Source: Candidatus Omnitrophota bacterium (GTDB lineage Bacteria > Omnitrophota > Omnitrophia > Omnitrophales > JACQLI01). Taken from it: a DNA stretch of 13,321 bases. The notes beneath the pieces were generated by a model. The model was not told the DNA's origin and did no database searches. It saw nothing but the letters and a program-made list of their open reading frames with translations. This document shows positions 7,518 to 13,321 of the stretch, piece by piece. The stretch is taken from positions 1-13,321 of the forward strand of contig JACQLI010000027.1 in assembly GCA_016204125.1 (NCBI GenBank), written 5' to 3'. The first letter of the stretch is position 1. The number at the start of each line of letters is the position of its first letter. Made by a program: the position numbers and the translations under genes.

Positions 7518-8592
7518 TTTCTATGGCCTGCTTTATCCTAGTTTTAAATAAAGGCTTGTCAAATCGGAGCGCCTGCTCCCGCAATGCAAAAGGGTCAAAG
7601 TTCTTAGATTCAAACTCGAGAACTGCTTGACTTACAGCTTCCGTGGTTTGATCGTGAAAGAAAACTCCCTCCTTTACCGTCTCCAAGACTCCTCCTTTGG
7701 CTAAAGCGATGACGGGAGTGCCACAAGCCTGCGCCTCTAACGGGACAATACCAAAGTCTTCCTCCTGGGGGAAGATAATCGCTTTTGCGTGATGATAGAG
7801 ATTAACCAGCTCGCTATCAGGTACGGGGCCGACAAAATGGATATTTTCTCTTGCTATCTCTTGATATCGGCCCAACAAAGGCCCCTCTCCAGCAATCAGA
7901 AGCTTTCGACCCAAACGATTGCAAGCCTCGATGGCTAAATCGACCCGCTTGTAAGGGGTAAAAGCAGATACTACAAGATAGTAATCATCTTTCCTTTTGG
8001 GAATGGAGTCTAACCTAAAAAATTGGGCATCGACAGGCGGATAGATCACAGTGGCTTCGCGACCATAATTTTTCTCAATTCGTTTCTTTACCACTTCTGA
8101 GATACAAAAGAATGCGTCGACACCCTGACTCGTAGCAACGTCCCATTTTCTAAGCCAGTTTAGGATAGGGTTTACGATAAAAGGAAACCATTTCATGAGT
8201 CTTCCAAAGTAAACCTCTTCAAAGCCCCAAAGATATCTCATTGGAGTGAGGCAGTAGCAGAAATGTTTAGCGCCTTTCGGGATGAGAACTCCTTTCGCCA
8301 CACAATGGCTCAGCGAAATAACGAGACCCGCGTCTTCAATCCGCAATGAGCGAATGAAGAAAGGAAGGATTGGAAGCAACCAACGATAATATTTCGTGAT
8401 GCCAGGGAAATATTGGAGCGCGGACGTTTGAATCTTCATTCTCTGGAGTGCAGGTGAAAGTTTCTCCCGCCGCGTGAAAAGTGTGTAAATGGTAGCTTCA
8501 GGAAAAATCTCAGCAAAGACCTCAAGCACCCTTTCTCCGCCCCTCATATGAATCAGCCAATCGTGAACCAGAGCAACTCTCACCTTATTCAC
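7504..8592 (-). CDS. GT4 glycosyltransferase (WbaZ/mannosyltransferase-like)
   Basis: A GT-B fold retaining glycosyltransferase expected to add a sugar, perhaps mannose, to the lipid-linked glycan on the cytoplasmic side of the inner membrane. The 362-residue protein opens with VRVALVHDWL and MRGGERVLE at 16-24, an N-terminal pattern seen in WbaZ-like enzymes. The C-terminal half has the donor domain: SAFTPYKRVDLAI at 209-221, IAGEGP at 233-238, and the E-x7-E pair Glu278 and Glu286 within EDFGIVPLEA. No membrane helix is needed; the hydrophobic patch around 72-81 may contact the membrane. GTG 8592 was chosen because a perfect AGGAGG lies six bases upstream. It overlaps the upstream GT4 gene by 8 nt. 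Donor and acceptor are inferred only from family resemblance. Confidence 0.9.
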   Translation of the reverse strand: MNKVRVALVHDWLIHMRGGERVLEVFAEIFPEATIYTLFTRREKLSPALQRMKIQTSALQYFPGITKYYRWLLPILPFFIRSLRIEDAGLVISLSHCVAKGVLIPKGAKHFCYCLTPMRYLWGFEEVYFGRLMKWFPFIVNPILNWLRKWDVATSQGVDAFFCISEVVKKRIEKNYGREATVIYPPVDAQFFRLDSIPKRKDDYYLVVSAFTPYKRVDLAIEACNRLGRKLLIAGEGPLLGRYQEIARENIHFVGPVPDSELVNLYHHAKAIIFPQEEDFGIVPLEAQACGTPVIALAKGGVLETVKEGVFFHDQTTEAVSQAVLEFESKNFDPFALREQALRFDKPLFKTRIKQAIENALS

Positions 8593-9673
8593 CTAGAACC
8601 TCCTCATACAATCTGACCGTCTCCTGGGCAGTCTTTGACCAGCTAAACTCACGAGCGCGCTGCCTTCCCCTTTCTCCCAAATCCTTCCTCAATTCCTCTC
8701 TCTCCTCCATTTGGACAAACGCCTCACGGATTGAATCCTCCGAGTAAGGATCCACAAAATACCCTGAGTCCCCAACCACTTCTGGCAAAGATGCCACTCT
8801 AGACACAATTACGGGTGTTCCGCAAGCCATGGCCTCAAGGCAGGTGAGACCAAATCCTTCATAAAACGAGGGGTGGATAAGCGCCCGCGCGGAAGAATAG
8901 AGGCAAGCAAGATCGGTCTGAGACTCTACTCTCGAAACATGATAAATTCCATCTCCCGTCTTTAAATCCTCCAGCAGCTGAAAACCAGAAGGATACTTGG
9001 GGTCTTTTTTGCCAACCAATACCAAAGAGGAGTCTATCTTGTCATTCGAACGAAGTTTCTTAAACACTTCAATCAGTCGCTTTACATTTTTATGAGGTTT
9101 TAAGAGTCCCACATAAAGAAAGAAATTTTCAGGTAAGCCATATTTATCCCTTATTCCTCTTTGGATATCCTGCGCAGGGGTTTCAAAAAAGCTTGGCTGA
9201 ACCCCTTCGTGAATGACCGTAATCTTGTCGTGAGGTACTTTGAAATATTGAATGAGGTCGTCTTTGGTCTGGCAAGACACAGCAATAATTTTATCTGCGG
9301 TCTGGGCTATACGCTTAAAAAATAGTTGGGTGTACAGGGCCTGCACGGGTGAATAAAACTCTCGGCGAAATATCCAATGAATAAGATCATGAGTCGTGGC
9401 AACGAGTCGGACGCCTTTCGGTTTGAAAAACGGTATGTTGTAATGGGGTGAATGCCACAAACGGCAACGTTTGACAAAGGAAGGGTACTGGAATTGTTCC
9501 TGAATAGAGTAGATGGGCGCATTAAACTTGAGGGCTTGCTCTCTAGGTCCTGCTGCTGCGAAGGAGTATTTCTGAAAAGCTGGGTTGCCATTGAACCCCT
9601 CAATCAGGCCGCGGATGTAAGTCCCTATTCCTGAATGTCCAATCATCCTGGCATCTAAAATAATGTCAATCAC
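8585..9673 (-). CDS. GT4 glycosyltransferase
   Basis: A second retaining GT-B glycosyltransferase for core or O-unit assembly. With a GTG start at 9673 the protein has 362 residues and begins VIDIILDARMIGHSGIGTYIRG, the usual N-terminal strand and loop of mannosyltransferase-like GT4 enzymes. The donor domain shows LYVGLLKPHKNVKRLI near 186-201 and the E-x7-E pair Glu272 and Glu280 within EGFGLTCLEA. The open frame continues to an ATG at 9742, but that would add 23 unrelated residues and a 77-nt overlap. GTG 9673 has AAGAGG six bases upstream and overlaps the GT9 stop by 8 nt, matching other junctions in the operon. Domain family is secure; donor and linkage are unknown. Confidence 0.9.
   Translation of the reverse strand: MIDIILDARMIGHSGIGTYIRGLIEGFNGNPAFQKYSFAAAGPREQALKFNAPIYSIQEQFQYPSFVKRCRLWHSPHYNIPFFKPKGVRLVATTHDLIHWIFRREFYSPVQALYTQLFFKRIAQTADKIIAVSCQTKDDLIQYFKVPHDKITVIHEGVQPSFFETPAQDIQRGIRDKYGLPENFFLYVGLLKPHKNVKRLIEVFKKLRSNDKIDSSLVLVGKKDPKYPSGFQLLEDLKTGDGIYHVSRVESQTDLACLYSSARALIHPSFYEGFGLTCLEAMACGTPVIVSRVASLPEVVGDSGYFVDPYSEDSIREAFVQMEEREELRKDLGERGRQRAREFSWSKTAQETVRLYEEVLGE
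8599..8604 (-). promoter_or_regulatory. Strong Shine-Dalgarno AGGAGG for the GT4 gene at 8592
   Basis: Minus-strand AGGAGG followed by a six-base spacer and GTG 8592. It lies inside the end of the upstream GT4 coding sequence. It is the best ribosome binding site in the window and decides the GTG start. Confidence 0.8.
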
Positions 9674-10826
9674 GTAACACCTCTTCGACCACTTGAAACA
9701 CTTGTTCAGCTGAAATATCTTCAAGGCAATACTGCTTCTCAAGCGGACAAACCCTTTCCTCGCAGGGCGAGCAAGGCACAGGGCGACTTACGATACGCGC
9801 TTTTGATGACCAGGGAGCCCACCTCTTTTGTTCATTGGTCCCGCTGAAGATGATAACCATCTTGCGGTCAAGAAGGCTTGCCAGATGCGCAGGCCCAGAA
9901 TCATTACCGATGAAGAGATCCGCCTCTTTCAACACCATAAGAAGTTCGGACAAACTCGTCCTGCCGATTAAATTGAGGGCCCCGTTTCCTAAATTCTCTC
10001 GAAAAGGCTCGAGCAGTTTTCTTTCTTCATCTGTACCAATAAAAAGTGGAACGCCTAATTGCTTGTCCTGAATCCAGTTGGCAATTTGCACAAAGTTACG
10101 CGCCGACCAACGTTTGGACGGATAGCCTGCGCCTACATGGATAACAATTTTTTTCTTTTCACTAGATACGCCTAGCTTCTTCTCAATGTCTCGACCTTCA
10201 CTCAGAGCGTCTGATAGTTTTGGAAATTCGGCTTTGATCTCCGATTCGTCTTGCCGTACGAGTTCGAGATTCTCGAGGATCTCGTGTCTTGTGTAAGGAT
10301 GCGTGATTCTTTTGGTTAATAAAAATCCTCCTCCCGCGCCTTCTCGTCCCCATCTTTCAGGAATTCCTGCAAAGGCGAGTAAAACGAGATTACGCAAATC
10401 GCCTCGAAAATCTATTCCCAAGTCATACTTGCCGTCCCAGATCCTGCCAATCCATCCAAAAAAATCCAATAGCTTTCTTGAAAAAGAAGCTTCGCTGCTC
10501 AGCCAATTGTTCTCGTAAAGATAAATTTTGGAAGTCAGGAATAAGATTGAATAAAGACCTTGTACATGCGGACTTACCAGGAAATCAATCTGGGCAGACG
10601 GATATTCCTTTCGAAGAAGATCTATTGCGGGAAGTGACAAGACTCCGTCTCCCAGGGAATCAACCCTTATTACGAGAATTCGTTTAGGGGAAACTGGTTT
10701 TTTTCTTTTCAAAAGACGGAAAGGCAGAAAGAGAAATGAGCCCAAAACATCGAAGAGAAAAACAGCTACTCTTTTCCATCTCTTCTTAAACACATATCGA
10801 CGCTTAACGCTTATGCTTTTTGACAA
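9666..10826 (-). CDS. GT9 heptosyltransferase-family protein (WaaC/WaaF/WaaQ-like)
   Basis: Inverting GT-B enzyme, expected to add ADP-heptose-derived heptose to the LPS core at the cytoplasmic membrane face. In the 386-residue protein the family core begins at RILVIRVDSLGD (49-60), with HVGAGYPSKRWS at 230-241, and the signature GNDSGPAHLA at 307-316. A C-terminal cysteine set, C352, C355, C360 and C367, is of the type found in many GT9 proteins. Residues 1-48 precede the core and include a basic, hydrophobic segment (about 19-39) that could anchor the protein; classical WaaC/WaaF start directly at the core. The start is TTG 10826, with GAGG about ten bases upstream. It follows the GT2 gene by 18 nt. 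The GmhB domain encoded downstream in the same operon would supply its heptose donor pathway, which supports a heptosyltransferase role. Confidence 0.9.
   Translation of the reverse strand: MSKSISVKRRYVFKKRWKRVAVFLFDVLGSFLFLPFRLLKRKKPVSPKRILVIRVDSLGDGVLSLPAIDLLRKEYPSAQIDFLVSPHVQGLYSILFLTSKIYLYENNWLSSEASFSRKLLDFFGWIGRIWDGKYDLGIDFRGDLRNLVLLAFAGIPERWGREGAGGGFLLTKRITHPYTRHEILENLELVRQDESEIKAEFPKLSDALSEGRDIEKKLGVSSEKKKIVIHVGAGYPSKRWSARNFVQIANWIQDKQLGVPLFIGTDEERKLLEPFRENLGNGALNLIGRTSLSELLMVLKEADLFIGNDSGPAHLASLLDRKMVIIFSGTNEQKRWAPWSSKARIVSRPVPCSPCEERVCPLEKQYCLEDISAEQVFQVVEEVLRD
9680..9685 (-). promoter_or_regulatory. Shine-Dalgarno AAGAGG deciding the GTG 9673 start
   Basis: Minus-strand AAGAGG, a six-base spacer, then GTG at 9673. 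The site lies in the final codons of the GT9 gene. It supports the shorter GT4 protein over the ATG at 9742. Confidence 0.7.
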
Positions 10827-10844
10827 AGGGGTAACACCTCGAAT

Positions 10845-11585
10845 TTATCTCGTTGGAGAATAGCTCGGGGAGCTTCGATATCGCCAAAATTGCAGAGCCT
10901 CCAGGAGGGCATGACCCATAATGCGAATATTGACGGACGACTTTCCCGCCTGTCTCCCGCGATGATTTGAAGGAATCTCTTTAATCCTATACTTCAAATC
11001 ATGCGCCCGGATGATGATTTCTGGAAGGATAAAAAGTGAATGGGATCTTAACTGAACTTTCTCAAAAAAGTCACGTGGCCAAGCTTGTGACCAGTTGTAA
11101 TCGTTAACACGTAATTTAAAGAGAAAGTTAAGAAGAAAAATATAAATGACAGATAAGAAGAATCGAAATAATTGATAGGCGTTTCTCTGCCACCGAACCC
11201 CAAGCACAATATCCGTGTGATCAGTTCCTGAATCCATCAGTATCTTTAGAAATGAGGGGAGCTCGGAAGAGTCAAATTCCTCATCGGCCCCAATATACAT
11301 GAGATACTTTCCACACGCCCTCTGGATTCCATCTTTAAGAGAAGGGGTATAGCCCTGGTTCTTGTCATGGAGTATCAGCTGTATTCCTCGATATTTCTTA
11401 ACTTCTTCGAGGATTACTTGGCGCGTGTCGTCCTTGCTTCCATCTTCAATTACGATAACCTCTGACCTCCATTCAGGATGGGCAGAAAGAACCGTATAGA
11501 GGTTTCTCAACATATTCCCTATATTGAGCTCCTCATTAAAGACGGGAATAATGAAACTAATAAAGGGATTGGCTGAATCGGACAT
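10845..11585 (-). CDS. GT2 glycosyltransferase (polyprenol-phosphate sugar synthase-like)
   Basis: First gene of the long minus-strand unit. The 246-residue GT-A protein opens with SFIIPVFNEELNIG (10-23) and has EDGSKDDT at 47-54, the nucleotide-binding acidic motif, and HDKNQGYTPSLKDG at 73-86, typical of dolichol-phosphate mannose synthase-like enzymes. The usual D-x-D reads GAD (99-101), so the first Asp is missing while the metal-binding Asp101 remains. A hydrophobic stretch at about 139-157 may sit in the membrane. It may load a sugar on a lipid phosphate or act directly on the glycan; sequence alone does not decide. ATG 11585 is preceded by AAGAG directly against the codon and by a TATAAT 15 nt upstream, so its leader would be very short. 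Confidence 0.87.
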   Translation of the reverse strand: MSDSANPFISFIIPVFNEELNIGNMLRNLYTVLSAHPEWRSEVIVIEDGSKDDTRQVILEEVKKYRGIQLILHDKNQGYTPSLKDGIQRACGKYLMYIGADEEFDSSELPSFLKILMDSGTDHTDIVLGVRWQRNAYQLFRFFLSVIYIFLLNFLFKLRVNDYNWSQAWPRDFFEKVQLRSHSLFILPEIIIRAHDLKYRIKEIPSNHRGRQAGKSSVNIRIMGHALLEALQFWRYRSSPSYSPTR

Positions 11586-11599
11586 CTCTTAGGGACGTC

Positions 11600-11628
11600 A
11601 TTATAAACCGAAATGCTTGATACCGCAA
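11600..11628 (-). promoter_or_regulatory. Sigma70-type promoter for the long minus-strand operon
   Basis: Minus strand: -35-like TTGCGG (11628-11623), 17-nt spacer, perfect TATAAT (11605-11600). Expected start about 11593-11590, leaving a leader of only five to eight bases before ATG 11585. It faces away from the plus-strand promoter, and its -35 directly abuts that promoter's -35. The -35 is a weak match (three of six), the -10 is perfect. Confidence 0.6.
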
Positions 11629-11645
11629 AGGATAGGAATTACAAT
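11617..11645 (+). promoter_or_regulatory. Sigma70-type promoter for the plus-strand GT2 gene
   Basis: TTGATA (11617-11622) and TACAAT (11640-11645) are separated by exactly 17 nt; each matches five of six consensus bases. The expected start is 11652-11654, at or just before ATG 11654, so the mRNA would be leaderless or nearly so. No Shine-Dalgarno lies at a useful distance. Confidence 0.65.
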
Positions 11646-11653
11646 ACGTTCCC

Positions 11654-12415
11654 ATGATCAATGGTAAACGAGTAAGCGTTGTCCTGCCCGCCTACAATGC
11701 CGCTAAGACGCTCGAACAAACCTACCAAGAAATTGACCGGGGTATAGTCGATGAAATCCTTCTCGTTGATGATAAAAGCCACGATGAAACGGTTGCCGTA
11801 GCCAGAAGACTGGGGATCCCGACGGTTGCACATGAGCAAAACAAAGGTTACGGTGGAAATCAAAAAACCTGCTACACGGAGATGCTCAAGCGTGGAGCTG
11901 ATATCATCGTCATGCTCCACCCCGACTACCAATACTCTCCCAAAATGGTTCCCGCAGCTGCCTGGATGGTTGCTTCGGGAGAATACGACCTCATTCTCGG
12001 ATCTCGAATTTTGGTAGGCGGTGCACAAGAAGCGGGAATGCCTCTTTACAAGTATGTGTCAAACCGCTTCTTGACGCTTGCTGAGAATATCTTTCTGGGT
12101 CAAAAATTATCCGAATACCACACTGGCTTCAGAGCCTTTTCCAGAAAAGTGCTAGAGACCCTACCGCTCGGAGAAAATTCGGATGATTTTGTTTTCGATA
12201 ATCAGATTTTGGCCCAAGCCGTTTATTTTGGATTTCGAATCGGCGAGCTTTCGTGTCCCGCACGCTATTTTGCCGAGGCCTCTTCCATCAATTTCTTTAG
12301 AAGCAGTATTTACGGCCTTGGCGTCTTAAAGACCGCGCTTCTTTACTGGGGGCAAAAACGGAATCTTTGGAAGTCTCGACTCTTTGATCGTAACGGTAAG
12401 CGGCTTATCGATTAG
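11654..12415 (+). CDS. GT2 glycosyltransferase with HPDYQ motif
   Basis: The only plus-strand gene. The 253-residue GT-A glycosyltransferase has VSVVLPAYNAAKTL at 7-20, VDDKSHDET at 38-46 and HEQNKGYGGNQKT at 60-72. In place of the D-x-D/Q motif it has LHPDYQYSP at 88-96, which characterises a distinct subgroup of bacterial GT2 proteins related to dolichol-phosphate sugar transferases; Asp91 would be the metal ligand. GFRAFSRKVLETLP (158-171) fits the acceptor-side region of that subgroup. There are no clear transmembrane helices. It has its own promoter and is divergent from the glycan operon; its stop overlaps the stop of the O-antigen ligase gene on the opposite strand by four bases. A polyprenyl-phosphate or glycolipid acceptor is likely but unproven. 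Confidence 0.88.
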   Translation: MINGKRVSVVLPAYNAAKTLEQTYQEIDRGIVDEILLVDDKSHDETVAVARRLGIPTVAHEQNKGYGGNQKTCYTEMLKRGADIIVMLHPDYQYSPKMVPAAAWMVASGEYDLILGSRILVGGAQEAGMPLYKYVSNRFLTLAENIFLGQKLSEYHTGFRAFSRKVLETLPLGENSDDFVFDNQILAQAVYFGFRIGELSCPARYFAEASSINFFRSSIYGLGVLKTALLYWGQKRNLWKSRLFDRNGKRLID

Positions 12416-13321
12416 CGTGTTTCGCCCACCGATCTCTGGTAGGCTAATCCCCATCCCGCCAGAAACCAAAAACTGAGCACCGCCTGAGGGTTGTGAAAAA
12501 TTGTATCTATAATGGCCAAAACTAGGAAGTTAACAATTCCTGCATATATCCCCGCTAGCGTTCTCCGATCTTCTCCGTCAGGACGTTTAGCTGTGAAACG
12601 AAGTCCTTTCAAGAAATAAAAAAATAAAAATGTTAAGAAACAGGCTAGGCTTGGCAAGCCCGTTTCGGCAGCCATTTGCAGATAGCCGTTATGGGCGTAA
12701 TAATTCTGCACCCGCCAATTTTGTCTTTGATCATACTTCTGATGAGCGACTGCATAGGTATTGATTCCCGTTCCCGTCCAGGGGCGGGCCTGTATAACCT
12801 GAACCGCGCGATCCCATAGATAAAACCGTTCCACTAGCGACTGCTCTTTCCCCTCGGCATCCAGATGAATAACCATGGAGCGAGGGAGAAGGATGGGTAT
12901 TGCAACCAAAGGAAGCAATAGGAGAAGAAAATAGATTTTTTTTCTCTGCATCAACGCGAGAAAAAGTAACCCTCCCCAAAATGCTACCCATGCCCCTCTC
13001 ACCCGTGTCCAGAAAAGAAGGAGAAGGCTTAAAACAAATCCAAGCGATTTCAGGAATGTCTCTCCCGCTTTATCTTCCCTGCTTAATCGACAACCAAGAA
13101 GGGGTGAAAATGAAATCAAAAATGACGCAAGGAGACCGTAATTCTTAAACGATGCAGAAATCCTTGGGCCTGCTGAGGCTTGCTCAAAGGGGATGTGACG
13201 AAGAAGGTCCGATCCAAAGACATACTGCCACATTCCATCAATTCCTAAAAATATGAGAACGAAAGTCAAAAGACGAAATGACGTTTTCTGCCTTTCCGAA
13301 GTAGCCATCACCTCCGCAACC
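12412..13321 (-). CDS. O-antigen ligase / polymerase (Wzy_C family), 5' part beyond the window
   Basis: Polytopic inner-membrane protein that either ligates O-antigen to lipid A-core (WaaL) or polymerises repeat units (Wzy); the two share this domain. About 300 residues are visible, with hydrophobic helices near residues 12-27, 57-70, 87-105, 107-121, 125-143, 224-242 and 258-292, counted from the GTG at 13311. The large periplasmic loop has RPWTGTGINTY and later AHNGYLQMAAETGLPS, typical of the family. The frame stays open through the right edge, and GGAGG lies directly against the GTG/ATG at 13311-13306, too close to work as a ribosome site, so the true start is almost certainly outside. 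Complete members usually have 10-12 helices. Its stop overlaps the convergent GT2 stop. Confidence 0.9.
   Translation of the reverse strand, partial: VAEVMATSERQKTSFRLLTFVLIFLGIDGMWQYVFGSDLLRHIPFEQASAGPRISASFKNYGLLASFLISFSPLLGCRLSREDKAGETFLKSLGFVLSLLLLFWTRVRGAWVAFWGGLLFLALMQRKKIYFLLLLLPLVAIPILLPRSMVIHLDAEGKEQSLVERFYLWDRAVQVIQARPWTGTGINTYAVAHQKYDQRQNWRVQNYYAHNGYLQMAAETGLPSLACFLTFLFFYFLKGLRFTAKRPDGEDRRTLAGIYAGIVNFLVLAIIDTIFHNPQAVLSFWFLAGWGLAYQRSVGETR

Noticed and set aside
9674..9742. Upstream extension of the GT4 gene to the ATG at 9742 (23 extra residues)
   Set aside because: The extension does not look like a GT4 N-terminus and would overlap the GT9 gene by 77 nt; GTG 9673 has a well-placed AAGAGG and the usual 8-nt overlap.
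9674..10840. Ten-base direct repeat GAGGTGTTAC (minus strand) before the starts at 9673 and 10826
   Set aside because: Many 10-mer pairs are expected by chance in 13 kb, and both copies simply include a ribosome-binding core near a start.
11639..12028. 129-codon open frame opposite the plus-strand GT2 gene
   Set aside because: It lies fully antisense to a gene with clear GT2 motifs and shows no recognisable domain.
12900..13148. Plus-strand open frame antisense to the O-antigen ligase
   Set aside because: It is a frame shadow of the ligase, which has clear membrane helices and family motifs.

Overview
The window is a gene-dense stretch of a Gram-negative bacterial chromosome. GC content looks mid-40s by eye. 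The Gram-negative reading rests on lipopolysaccharide-type genes: a heptosyltransferase-family GT9 enzyme, a GmhB-type heptose phosphatase domain, a lipid-carrier sugar phosphotransferase and an O-antigen ligase/polymerase. The species cannot be named from the sequence. The block udg-priA-def-fmt next to envelope glycosyltransferases resembles arrangements I recall from Nitrospirota and Deltaproteobacteria-like lineages, but that is only a guess.

Layout from right to left: an O-antigen ligase/polymerase gene enters from the right edge on the minus strand (12412-13321, 5' part missing). It converges on the only plus-strand gene, a GT2 glycosyltransferase (11654-12415); their stop codons share four bases. 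A 68-bp divergent intergenic region (11586-11653) holds two promoter-like signals facing opposite ways, with adjoining -35 elements. From there a long minus-strand unit runs to the left edge: GT2, GT9 heptosyltransferase, two GT4 enzymes, polyprenyl glycosylphosphotransferase, a GT2-GmhB fusion, an MGDG-synthase/UgtP-like glycosyltransferase, family-4 uracil-DNA glycosylase, PriA, peptide deformylase and the start of methionyl-tRNA formyltransferase.

After an 18-nt gap behind the first GT2, every junction down to priA is an overlap of 4-14 nt, so translation is probably coupled. The 38-nt gap before def contains an extended -10 promoter, so def-fmt may also be transcribed on its own. No stretch over 300 bases lacks a gene, and I see no rRNA, tRNA, CRISPR array, insertion sequence or clear intrinsic terminator.

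Functionally, the first part builds a surface glycan: a sugar-phosphate is loaded on a lipid carrier (6117-7517), GT2, GT4 and GT9 enzymes extend the core or O-unit, GmhB supplies the heptose precursor, and the ligase/polymerase finishes. The second part is housekeeping: DNA repair, replication restart, and formylation/deformylation of the initiator methionine. The most unusual features are a 45-nt inverted repeat translated in frame at the start of the GT2-GmhB fusion, the fusion itself, the abutting divergent promoters, and three gene starts with -10 boxes almost touching the start codon. I found no convincing new defence or mobile system.
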